From Candidatus Obscuribacter sp. (GTDB lineage: Bacteria > Cyanobacteriota > Vampirovibrionia > Obscuribacterales > Obscuribacteraceae): a stretch of 64,000 nucleotides of DNA. Of this stretch, positions 36,059-43,328 are shown in pieces (the stretch's first letter is position 1; each line of letters starts with the position of its first letter). Below the pieces are notes generated by a model. It was given only the letters and a program-made list of their open reading frames with translations, had not been told where the DNA came from and ran no database searches. The DNA is taken from contig JADKDV010000001.1 in assembly GCA_016718315.1 (NCBI GenBank), positions 682,001 to 746,000 on the forward strand. The letters run 5' to 3'. The position numbers and the translations under genes are program-made.

Positions 36059-36999
36059 GCTTTTACCTCAGTCATTTTTTTCATCAAAAAGACTCCCAAC
36101 ACTTGCAGTCCTGCTGCCAGTACAAGCAACATTTTGCCTAAATCAGTTTGAAATAAAGGCTCCATATAACCAGGACTCAAAAGCTCCAGAGCCAGTCCTA
36201 AAATGAGAGGCAAAAGAGCCACGATAAAACCGGTAAGACGACTCTGTGTAGTCAAAACTTTAATCTGACGCTTGAGCTTGAGTCTTTGTCTCAAAGTACC
36301 ATTGGTTTTTTCCAGTAGCTCAGCCAGTGAGCCACCCACTTCAGTCTGGATGCTGACTGCTCTTCTTATTAATTCCAGCTCGGTGAGCGGATATTTTTCC
36401 TGCGAAAATGTAAGCGCTTCAGACAGGCTCAGCCCCAGATTCATTCGCTGTTCTACATGGGCAAATTCATGACCCAGAGGTACAGCCGAATCACTGGCTA
36501 CAGACTTGACTGCTTGAGGCACGCTATGACCACTGCGCAAGACCGAGACCATAAGATCGATAGCATCAGGTAATTGTTGCTGAAAGCGCTGGCGCAGGCT
36601 GGCAGCTCTTATCTGCAAATAAATCACGGGTCCAATCAAGACTGCCAGTGCTGCCAACAGACAAAAATACCAGGGCAGATCAAACAACATCCCGGTCAAT
36701 GCCACTACCAGGGCACCAATCACAGTGCTTTGATATAAATCATTGCCAATACTTTCTAGGTCGGTAACAACCAAAAGCGTTTTATAAAACTGCGGCATCC
36801 AGAGCGTCATTTCACTTGCTGGACCTTTGTTTTTATTGTCTTTGATCAAGTTTAGATCAGCAGTGCTATCACGGTTATCGAGCACCTGACTGATGCGATT
36901 TTTAACTTGCCTCTGCCATTTAAGGCGCTTAGCTATGCGCGTGGCCACTATGCCAAGCACACAACAAATCACTATCAATGTGACAATCACTGTCGACAT
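36055..36999 (-). CDS. tadB: TadB-like type II secretion F family membrane protein
   Basis: This 314-residue partner of TadC in the pilus assembly platform has one N-terminal membrane helix, two further helices around residues 90-130, the GspF-like domain (LPDAIDLMVSVLRSGHSVPQAV, then SIQTEVGGSLAELLEKTNGTLR) and a C-terminal helix pair. The start overlaps the cpaF stop by one base (TAATG). The protein is normal in length and motifs. Confidence 0.91.
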   Translation of the reverse strand: MSTVIVTLIVICCVLGIVATRIAKRLKWQRQVKNRISQVLDNRDSTADLNLIKDNKNKGPASEMTLWMPQFYKTLLVVTDLESIGNDLYQSTVIGALVVALTGMLFDLPWYFCLLAALAVLIGPVIYLQIRAASLRQRFQQQLPDAIDLMVSVLRSGHSVPQAVKSVASDSAVPLGHEFAHVEQRMNLGLSLSEALTFSQEKYPLTELELIRRAVSIQTEVGGSLAELLEKTNGTLRQRLKLKRQIKVLTTQSRLTGFIVALLPLILGLALELLSPGYMEPLFQTDLGKMLLVLAAGLQVLGVFLMKKMTEVKA

Positions 37000-38396
37000 T
37001 AAATAGCATCCTCCTTAAATAGTTCCACAGGCAGCTCTATACCTTGCTCGGCAAAGCGGTTTGCCTTGGCCGGACGGATACCACAAGAGCGGTGATGGCC
37101 ACCAAAGCTACCGTCTTCTTGTGAGCCAGTTTGTTTAAACTCAAAGATATCTTGCATGGAGATAACGCCCTCCTGCACTCCGGTTACCTCGCTAATGCTC
37201 ACGACACGGCGGCGACCATCGCTGAGTCTCTTTACCTGCACCACCAGATCAAAAGCAGCACCAATTTGTTCGCGGATACTGCGCTGTGATAGCTCCACAC
37301 CGCTGAGCAAAACCAGTGTCTCGATACGTGATAGAGCATCTCGGGCACTGTTGGCGTGCACTGTAGTGAGTGAGCCTTCGTGTCCAGTGTTCATCGCTTG
37401 CAACATATCCAGTGCCTCGGCACCACGTACTTCACCCAGGATGATGCGATCTGGCCGCATACGCAAAGCGTTCTTGACCAGTTCTCTTTGTTTTACAGCA
37501 CCTTCACCCTCCACATTGGCAGGTCTTGATTCAAGCCTGATCACATGCCTTTGTTGCAAACGCAACTCAGCTGTATCTTCAATTGTGACGATACGCTCTG
37601 TGTTGGAGATATTGGCGGAGAGCACATTTAGCAAAGTAGTCTTACCAGCCGATGTACCACCGGATATAAGGATATTGAGTCTGGCTTTGACCGACCTCTT
37701 GAGAAAATCAGCCATAGGCTCAGTCAAAGCTCCGCGTCCGATTAAGTCCTCAAAGGCAAAAGGCACTGGTCTAAAACGACGAATCGAAAGCACCGGTCCA
37801 TCAAGAGCCAGAGGTGGAATGATAGCGTTGACACGCGAGCCATCAGGCAACCTGGCGTCGACAATAGGAGATGACTCATCAATGCGACGACCAACACGAG
37901 AGACGATGCGATTGATTACATGCAAAAGATGCTTATCATCTTTGAAGTGAATCGAGGTCTCCACCAATTTGCCATCGCGGTCTACCCAGACACTACTGGC
38001 GCCATTGACAAGAATATCATTGACACTTTCGTCTGAAAGCAAGGGTTCGAGCGGTCCCAGACCAAGGGTTTCATAGAGTACTTCGCGACTGAGATTTTCT
38101 CTCTCTTGTGCTGATAAGGGCAAGCGCTCTTCATCAATTAAAACTTTGATGGTTTTGCTGATTGCTTCTTCTAGCTCAGTATCCCCAGCCATTTTAATCA
38201 ATACATTGACATCGATATTATCAATTAGACGCTCATGGATACGCACTTTAAAGTCATAATTGACCTCACTTTCTTTGACCTCGCGTTGAGCTGGTCTCAG
38301 TGACATCGTTACAGGCGCAGAGGTATCAAGAGTAGTGGCAACAACTGCCCTGGTCTTGATACTTTTTTGACTGATCAGATCTCTTAGTTGTGACAT
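36999..38396 (-). CDS. cpaF: CpaF/TadA pilus assembly ATPase
   Basis: This 465-residue secretion ATPase powers Tad/Flp pilus assembly. The N-terminal domain leads to LGPLEPLLSDESVNDILVNG. Walker A is ISGGTSAGKTTLLN, and the Asp/Walker B region is RIILGEVRGAEALDML followed by GHEGSLTTVHANS. The tail GIELPVELF is typical of the family. It is adjacent to cpaE (2-base gap) and tadB. Phosphorylation or chemosensory control is not evident in its sequence. Confidence 0.96.
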   Translation of the reverse strand: MSQLRDLISQKSIKTRAVVATTLDTSAPVTMSLRPAQREVKESEVNYDFKVRIHERLIDNIDVNVLIKMAGDTELEEAISKTIKVLIDEERLPLSAQERENLSREVLYETLGLGPLEPLLSDESVNDILVNGASSVWVDRDGKLVETSIHFKDDKHLLHVINRIVSRVGRRIDESSPIVDARLPDGSRVNAIIPPLALDGPVLSIRRFRPVPFAFEDLIGRGALTEPMADFLKRSVKARLNILISGGTSAGKTTLLNVLSANISNTERIVTIEDTAELRLQQRHVIRLESRPANVEGEGAVKQRELVKNALRMRPDRIILGEVRGAEALDMLQAMNTGHEGSLTTVHANSARDALSRIETLVLLSGVELSQRSIREQIGAAFDLVVQVKRLSDGRRRVVSISEVTGVQEGVISMQDIFEFKQTGSQEDGSFGGHHRSCGIRPAKANRFAEQGIELPVELFKEDAI

Positions 38397-38398
38397 CC

Positions 38399-39226
38399 TT
38401 ACTTCCTCGCACTCAAACTCAGTCTGGCAATGGCGGTTAAATCTCGAGCATAGGCCGAGCGCGGTTCACGCACCACCAGCGGTATCCCCTCTACGGCGGC
38501 AGCTTCGGCAGCTTCATAGGCATTATTGACCTTAATCAGTGGGTAGCCCTGCAAGGCACCCTGGATGTGCTTTTCGACGTCTTTGACTTTACCAAAGGCG
38601 CGGTTGAGTATCACTGTCAATTTGCTAGCATCGAGACCAAGGTCTTTGAGTATGGTAAACCAGCGACCTGCTGCCGCAAGACAGGGTACAGTAGCCTCTA
38701 TAACTAGATAGATATGGTCTAGATTGTCCAACAAAGTAATTAGGTGGCTGTCCACGTGGCGCTGCAAATCCACCACATAATCGAGCTGAGTCGTAGCATC
38801 TGTCTGATTGAGCGCCTTTAACTCACAAATGATGCTGGTGACGTCATCAATATCGGTACCAAGCGAGCGCGACAGCTCCAAACTGGGAGAGACAAGACCG
38901 AGCCTGCCATCAATCAATTGAGGGTCACGACTGACACAGGTATCGAGTAGTGCGCTTGTGATTTGACCCTGACGCAAACACAGATCATCAAGGCTAAAGC
39001 GTGGCTTGATATTGAGCAAGCAAGCCAGATCTGGTTGCTGCAAATGTGTATCAACAAGGACACAATCGCGTCCCAGACGGGCCAATGTAGCGCCAAGATT
39101 GAGCGCAAAAGTTGTAGCGCCGACACCGCCTTTAGCACCAAGCACACCAATGGACAAACCAGATGTAGTGGCAGCATCAGAGACTGGTTGGCTGGTATCA
39201 GCGCTTTTTTTGTTTAGACCCAGCAT
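38399..39226 (-). CDS. cpaE: CpaE/TadZ-like ParA-type pilus localisation protein
   Basis: This protein of about 275 residues has a deviant Walker A (LGAKGGVGATTFALNLGATL) and the MinD/ParA fold (CVLVDTHLQQPDLACLL). CpaE/TadZ proteins place the Tad apparatus in the cell. The N-terminal receiver-like domain found in many CpaE proteins is absent. The start ATG at 39226 lies one base after the tadG-like stop, with AGAGG upstream; an earlier in-frame start would lie inside that gene. Confidence 0.9.
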   Translation of the reverse strand: MLGLNKKSADTSQPVSDAATTSGLSIGVLGAKGGVGATTFALNLGATLARLGRDCVLVDTHLQQPDLACLLNIKPRFSLDDLCLRQGQITSALLDTCVSRDPQLIDGRLGLVSPSLELSRSLGTDIDDVTSIICELKALNQTDATTQLDYVVDLQRHVDSHLITLLDNLDHIYLVIEATVPCLAAAGRWFTILKDLGLDASKLTVILNRAFGKVKDVEKHIQGALQGYPLIKVNNAYEAAEAAAVEGIPLVVREPRSAYARDLTAIARLSLSARK

Positions 39227-39227
39227 A

Positions 39228-40532
39228 TTAAAACCTCTGATACGGAGCAAGTGCCGGAGCCAGTACCAGTGCATTGGCGCGACGACTGAGAGCACCAGGG
39301 GCACTAAAAGTACGACTGACAAAAGGCGCTATCTGAGCAGGAGCAGCACTTTTGCTCTGCAAACTGAGGCTTTTGGCATCGACACAACAATTTGGCATCA
39401 CGGTAGACGGCGCCAGTTTTACAGTAATAGAGATAGCCGGTCCAGCCTGGGCACTGGGGTTAACCACCACATCGGTAATTTGCAAAAGAGCAAAGCCCGC
39501 TACTTCGTTAGCGGCATTACGAGCAGCCGGTCCCACTCCGATAGCAGGATCGCCTTTAATCACTGGCAACATATAAGTGTAGGGTCTCAGTTTAATAGCG
39601 CCAAAGGCGGCACTGAGTCGACTCAACTGATTGTCATAAGCACTGCCAGAAGGCTTAATAACGCCCAAATAAGCTCCGCGCTCCACCGCCTGTGGAGGCA
39701 GTTGAGGGGTTGCCTGGGGTACAAAATAATTGATTTGACTGACCAGATCCGACACGGCGATTTCACCTTGTACATCGGCGTAATAATCAATTGAGTTACC
39801 GCTCTTTAGATTGACCAGACCAGCTTTGATATGACCAGCTGGTACAACATCACTAGTGTTTTTTACTAGATCCAGCACATAAGTAGACTGAGGCGCACTG
39901 GAGGAGGCAATAGCTGCAAACTGTTGATTACTAATGGCTACCGGAAAGGCAGCAAAGCCAATCTTAGATTGCTCAGAAAGATCGCTAGTGAGGCGGTCCA
40001 CGCCTTTGCCGATGCGGGTGGCAGGCTGACCCACCACATCCACACTAAATTGAGGGTCGGTGGTCAAAACCGAACTATCTCCGCCACCAAAAGCAAAGAC
40101 CAGCGGCATAAAAAGATTTTGTAGAGCGTCAGTGCCGTTTCTCTTTACTTTAAGTCTGACAAAAAATTCCTGGTCATCTTGCAAATTGACAGGAAACTCC
40201 ACTTTGTCTGCATCAAACCTAACAGCACTGACACTCTCGCCAGTGCTATCGGGACCTTTGAGGGCGCTATGCCACGGGGCTTCACCCAGGTCTCCATTGA
40301 TTTTGGCTAGAGCATCAATAATGTGTTGCCGTGCTAGAGCGCCGTTATAAAACTCCTCAGGTGTAACAACCTGGCGACTGTATGCAGCCAGGGCGGCACT
40401 TTGAGCAGCAAAACGCAATTGCCCTACAGTATAAGCAGAACGCATTACGTCTATAGTCAGAGCGAGAAAAGCTACAGCCACGACGATCAAAAAAACCGCC
40501 AGTGGAAAAATAGCGCCCTGCTCTCTTCTCAT
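39228..40532 (-). CDS. TadG-like pilus locus membrane protein
   Basis: This 434-residue protein starts with the TadE/TadG-type N-terminus (REQGAIFPLAVFLIVVAVAF), one membrane helix, then a large extracytoplasmic region. LRFAAQSAALAAYSRQVV, just after the helix, is typical of TadG-like proteins. The C-terminal half is Ala/Val/Pro-rich and has a Cys pair in MPNCCVDAKS. It sits between cpaB and cpaE, the place where most Tad loci have the outer-membrane secretin CpaC. It is not a secretin: no secretin motifs are seen. Confidence 0.8.
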   Translation of the reverse strand: MRREQGAIFPLAVFLIVVAVAFLALTIDVMRSAYTVGQLRFAAQSAALAAYSRQVVTPEEFYNGALARQHIIDALAKINGDLGEAPWHSALKGPDSTGESVSAVRFDADKVEFPVNLQDDQEFFVRLKVKRNGTDALQNLFMPLVFAFGGGDSSVLTTDPQFSVDVVGQPATRIGKGVDRLTSDLSEQSKIGFAAFPVAISNQQFAAIASSSAPQSTYVLDLVKNTSDVVPAGHIKAGLVNLKSGNSIDYYADVQGEIAVSDLVSQINYFVPQATPQLPPQAVERGAYLGVIKPSGSAYDNQLSRLSAAFGAIKLRPYTYMLPVIKGDPAIGVGPAARNAANEVAGFALLQITDVVVNPSAQAGPAISITVKLAPSTVMPNCCVDAKSLSLQSKSAAPAQIAPFVSRTFSAPGALSRRANALVLAPALAPYQRF

Positions 40533-41378
40533 TTATTTCTCGACCTGAGCTTGGGGCCGGGGAAATTCCTGAATCTCGCGGCGATTGCCTGAGAACACTT
40601 CTACGGCCCATTGAGCAGCCTTTTGCACCGACTGCACTGGCTCAGTCAAAATAGCCTGAGCCGATGGCATTAAATAAGGTACTGGAGGCGGTGGCGGTGC
40701 TGCTGGGAAGTTAACGGCAACAGGAGCTTGTGTGACAGTGGATGGCTCGACAAGAGCCTTTTGTAGAGCCTTTTGTGGTAGCAAATCGTCTTCGCCAACG
40801 CCGTAGCTTCTGGGCTCCATGCGACTCAATCGATTGCGCAAAAGTAGTTTGATATGACCGGTTTCTTCTGCCTGAGCGAGCACTTCTCCTTGCTCAGGAG
40901 TAACTGCCAGAGTGATATGGGCAGCATCCTGACCCTGCAAACTGCGACTCTTTAGAGCCTCTTTGGGGACAGCAAAAATGACCTGGATGTTTTGACAAAT
41001 AGTCTTGGTGTACTTTTTACCATCTTTAACTGCGGTAAAGAGAATATCGACCTTGTCACCGCTAGCGATACCATGATCGACTAGAGCTTCTTCGTCGAGC
41101 TTGAGGGTCATTGCTCTTTCGTGGGTCTCAACCTGCTGAGATAGACTGGAGTTTGCAGGCAAAAGCGAAGTGGCTCTGAGTGGCTCACCCTTGGGCACAA
41201 AGCTGCGAGCAATACGACCAATAACCAGATTGTTTTTAGCAAACAAATCGGCACTGTAATAATCCTGGGGAATGGTGACATAGTGCAAAGAAGAATAGGT
41301 CAAACGTGTACCAGGCATGATGTCCTGACCCGCTCCCACCACTTGCATCTGCACTACTTTTGGTGCTTGCTGCGCCAA
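40533..41378 (-). CDS. cpaB: CpaB-like SAF-domain protein, main part (frameshifted from its membrane anchor)
   Basis: CpaB supports Tad pilus assembly in the periplasm. This 281-codon frame has the SAF domain (GAGQDIMPGTRLTYSSLHYV, IGRIARSFVPKGEPLRA) and the RcpC/CpaB domain (MTLKLDEEALVDHGIASGDK), then a Pro-rich tail. It lacks the N-terminal membrane helix that every CpaB needs. That helix is present immediately upstream in another frame (41354-41524). Joining the two by a -1 step at the T-run of GGCTTTTTGG gives VKAFLAQQAPKVVQ and a normal CpaB of about 330 residues. The frame as it stands begins at a TTG inside the T-run. Either the gene is damaged, the base count is wrong, or the ribosome slips. 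Confidence 0.82.
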   Translation of the reverse strand: MAQQAPKVVQMQVVGAGQDIMPGTRLTYSSLHYVTIPQDYYSADLFAKNNLVIGRIARSFVPKGEPLRATSLLPANSSLSQQVETHERAMTLKLDEEALVDHGIASGDKVDILFTAVKDGKKYTKTICQNIQVIFAVPKEALKSRSLQGQDAAHITLAVTPEQGEVLAQAEETGHIKLLLRNRLSRMEPRSYGVGEDDLLPQKALQKALVEPSTVTQAPVAVNFPAAPPPPPVPYLMPSAQAILTEPVQSVQKAAQWAVEVFSGNRREIQEFPRPQAQVEK

Positions 41379-41524
41379 AAAGCCTTGACGATGGCAGCCA
41401 CTAGCAAAACCACGACCAGCCCTGCCAGTACGGCACTGACTGGATTGAGCTTTTTAGCCTGGGCCTTTTGATAGATAAAGCCACTATCTTTGATTGTCTC
41501 AGGACTGAGATTTTTAACCGCCAT
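41354..41524 (-). CDS. CpaB N-terminal membrane anchor, separate frame
   Basis: This 56-codon frame starts at ATG 41524 (MAVKNLSPETIKDSG). Residues about 26-48 are a membrane helix (LNPVSAVLAGLVVVLLVAAI). It then runs out of frame into the CpaB domain and stops at TAG 41354. The last in-frame codon shared with the true protein is Phe49 (TTT, 41378-41380). A -1 shift there enters the long CpaB frame without a gap, so this is the missing 5' end of cpaB rather than an independent gene. Confidence 0.75.
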   Translation of the reverse strand: MAVKNLSPETIKDSGFIYQKAQAKKLNPVSAVLAGLVVVLLVAAIVKAFWRSKHQK

Positions 41525-41542
41525 CACCAACCATCCTTATAC

Positions 41543-42124
41543 TTAGCGACTAACTTGCCTATTGGCTACTGCTATTTCTGAGACCAATTGGTCCCTAAAC
41601 TGAATAGAATCCCCGCCCTCGCCGGTATAAACTCCGACTGAAGTGCCAAACTCACCTTTGCTACCACTATCAAATGGATTGCCTATAAAGGTGAAGGGAT
41701 AATCGATTTTGACTGCGACTGTACCAGTGGGCATGGTCGCGTCCCCGCTGCCGGCGTCAAACGGCAAGACTTTGACACTGCTGCCTGGTGGCAGATTACC
41801 GGTAGCGCCCTCAGATAGAAGACGGGCATTACCAAGGGCAATAGCCACAGGAGCCGTACTGTCAATAAGCTGACCGGTGCTATCAAATCCAACGGCTGCC
41901 GCTCTCGCCTGGGCATCATCAAGAAATGGACTGCTACTTAAATTAAGCGCAGCCTGCTGACAGGCCGATAGCAGAACCTGTTTGAGATAAAAGAAACGAC
42001 CAAAATAGAGAATGGTCAACATAATCAATAAGAAAAAAGGCAAACTGAACGCAAATTCCACCATGGACTGACCATGGTGGTTGCGCACAATATGCTTAGA
42101 TCGGTTACCAGATTTACGTGACAC
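41543..42124 (-). CDS. tadE: TadE-like pseudopilin-type protein
   Basis: This protein of about 193 residues has a basic N-terminus, then HGQSMVEFAFSLPFFLLIML: a prepilin-like Gly-Gln-x-x-x-Glu motif followed by a membrane helix, typical of TadE. The rest is extracytoplasmic. The start GTG at 42124 has AGAGGA seven bases upstream; an ATG 48 bases further upstream would swallow that ribosome site. It lies between the flp pilin and cpaB genes in the pilus operon. Confidence 0.88.
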   Translation of the reverse strand: MSRKSGNRSKHIVRNHHGQSMVEFAFSLPFFLLIMLTILYFGRFFYLKQVLLSACQQAALNLSSSPFLDDAQARAAAVGFDSTGQLIDSTAPVAIALGNARLLSEGATGNLPPGSSVKVLPFDAGSGDATMPTGTVAVKIDYPFTFIGNPFDSGSKGEFGTSVGVYTGEGGDSIQFRDQLVSEIAVANRQVSR

Positions 42125-42178
42125 CAGTTGTTCCTCTAAAAGAGGAGGGATTGGCAGAGCAATCCCTCTCAACTTTGA

Positions 42179-42400
42179 TTAGTCAACAATCCAGGGCTGA
42201 GCATCGGCACCAGTGTTCTTGATGGTGCGGCCTGGCTCAGAAGATTTGGTGCCGCCATAGTTAGTAGCTTGCTCTACTTTCCAGACCATGTCACCAGCGA
42301 TGTGGCCAAGTGAACCCAAAGCGACTACGCAAAGTGCGGCGACGCAGCCGATACCAAGAGCGTACTCAACCATACTCTGTCCGCGTTTTCCACGTTTCAT
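42179..42400 (-). CDS. flp: Flp/Fap-type major pilin
   Basis: This 73-residue prepilin shows KRGQSMVEYALGIGCVAALC: cleavage after Gly leaves Glu at position 5 and Tyr at position 6 of the mature pilin, the Flp hallmark, followed by the hydrophobic assembly helix. The mature C-terminus is polar and short. AAGGAG lies six bases before the ATG at 42400; a tandem ATG three bases earlier is an alternative. It is the first gene of the pilus operon, directly after a long regulatory spacer. The matching prepilin peptidase is not in the window. Confidence 0.93.
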   Translation of the reverse strand: MKRGKRGQSMVEYALGIGCVAALCVVALGSLGHIAGDMVWKVEQATNYGGTKSSEPGRTIKNTGADAQPWIVD

Positions 42401-42468
42401 CATTTGCTCCTTTATTACCTTAGTTGCCAAAAAACTTCTGCACTGATTTGCATCTCACTTGCAAACAG

Positions 42469-42485
42469 TTGAGAATTATTCTCAA
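42469..42485. promoter_or_regulatory. Perfect 8-1-8 palindrome, Fur-family-like operator
   Basis: TTGAGAAT-T-ATTCTCAA contains the 7-1-7 form TGAGAATNATTCTCA that resembles Fur-family operators. It lies just downstream of the proposed flp -10 box, a typical repressor position. That it is Fur (or PerR/Zur) is inference. Confidence 0.55.
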
Positions 42486-42501
42486 TTAGCTGTCGAAAGA
42501 A

Positions 42502-42530
42502 AGGTTAGCATTCGAGAATAGTCGCGTCAA
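42502..42530 (-). promoter_or_regulatory. Candidate sigma-70-type promoter of the flp-tad operon
   Basis: On the minus strand: TTGACG (42525-42530), 17-base spacer, TAACCT (42502-42507). The spacer contains ATTCTCGAAT, a possible extra half-site of the downstream palindrome. Transcription would start near 42495, about 95 bases before the flp start codon. Confidence 0.5.
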
Positions 42531-42654
42531 TTAGCTAAGCCCGAACAATATAAAGAGAGAAACATCTTTGCTTAGCCCAGAGCCAGGAAAGGGCGCAAAT
42601 CTAGCCTTACGGACAACGAGGGGGTGGGGAGAAATCATCCAAACGGATGAGATC

Positions 42655-42671
42655 CATTCTTAATAAGAATG
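42655..42671. repeat. Perfect 8-1-8 palindrome of unknown role
   Basis: CATTCTTA-A-TAAGAATG is a perfect dyad about 130 bases upstream of the proposed flp promoter. It shares the ATTCT...AGAAT core with the palindrome at 42469-42485, so the same or a related regulator could bind both. Confidence 0.45.
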
Positions 42672-42698
42672 AGTTAATAGAGCCAAGGCATGACAACA

Positions 42699-42720
42699 CT
42701 ATTGCTTTCAAAGGCAATAG
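42699..42720 (-). terminator. Possible weak terminator hairpin after the gene at 42756
   Basis: Perfect 7-bp stem CTATTGC/GCAATAG with an 8-base loop, 36 bases after the leftward gene ends. No U-run follows, so factor-dependent termination or mRNA end protection is as likely. Confidence 0.3.
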
Positions 42721-42755
42721 CTAGAAGAGTGGCACTACCAACGGTGCGCCCGTGG

Positions 42756-43274
42756 CTATTCGGGAATGGTATCGTCCAGAAGTACATTGCAAATTTTGAT
42801 ACCCCGTCCCTGCAAAAAATCCAGGACATCGGTACCACGAGGACCTAATGACCAGAGCGGCAGCTCAATAGTCTTATAGGGCGCATGAATCAACAAAGTA
42901 GAAGTATCTGGATACCATTCGCTGTATGACACATCTTCCAAAAGAAGCATAGATACAGTCTCACTCTTGCGTACCAGGTCACTGACGTTTAAGACCACCT
43001 CAGTAGCTGTGACTTCGATGCGATACTGCTTTTGTGTATCGCAATAGAGACTGTAAGACATTAAAGACAAAAATATGCCAAAGGCAAATGTGGATGCACC
43101 TATCAAGATAGACCAGGCCGGATTATAGCTGTAGGTAAAAATGGCCAGGCTGAGCCATAGGCCCTGACAGACCCAACCCAGCGCCACCGCCGCACAAAGA
43201 GGCATAAGTCCAGCTCTTTTTTTGCAAGAGCCAGATGCTACCGTTATGCCGGAGATGTCGACAATTGAGGGCAT
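42756..43274 (-). CDS. Small membrane protein of unknown function
   Basis: This protein of about 172 residues is not recognised. Two adjacent membrane segments (about residues 28-50 and 58-80) are followed by a soluble domain of about 95 residues rich in beta pattern (YRIEVTATEVVLNVSDLV, TSTLLIHAPYKTIELPLWSL). This resembles two-helix, bacterial PH-domain-like architectures, but I cannot confirm it. GAGG six bases before ATG 43274 fixes the start. Upstream it shares the GGGCATGTA element seen before the glycosyltransferase at 22095-23012. Confidence 0.7.
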   Translation of the reverse strand: MPSIVDISGITVASGSCKKRAGLMPLCAAVALGWVCQGLWLSLAIFTYSYNPAWSILIGASTFAFGIFLSLMSYSLYCDTQKQYRIEVTATEVVLNVSDLVRKSETVSMLLLEDVSYSEWYPDTSTLLIHAPYKTIELPLWSLGPRGTDVLDFLQGRGIKICNVLLDDTIPE

Positions 43275-43328
43275 GACTATCCTCAAACCTACTATTGTTT
43301 ACATGCCCGCTTTAACCTAAAACTATTG

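Larger units (their letters stand above)
42431..42755. other. Long intergenic region upstream of the Flp pilus operon
   Basis: These 325 bases hold no gene that I can support. They contain four dyads: a Fur-box-like 8-1-8 palindrome (42469-42485), a hairpin TCATCC-AAAC-GGATGA (42635-42650), another 8-1-8 palindrome (42655-42671) and a hairpin with stem CTATTGC/GCAATAG (42699-42720) just after the end of the leftward gene at 42756. A promoter pair for flp lies at 42502-42530. Confidence 0.6.

Noticed and set aside
37156..37950. 264-codon plus-strand frame inside cpaF
   Set aside because: It is antisense to conserved Walker motifs of cpaF, and its composition is typical of a shadow frame.
39006..39794. 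Long open frame on the plus strand antisense to the cpaE and tadG-like genes
   Set aside because: It mirrors codon structure of well-supported minus-strand pilus genes, has no ribosome site and reads as low-quality Ser/Arg-rich sequence.
42469..42485. LexA/SOS box interpretation of the palindrome
   Set aside because: The half-sites do not match known LexA boxes; the 7-1-7 spacing with central AAT-N-ATT fits Fur-family sites better.
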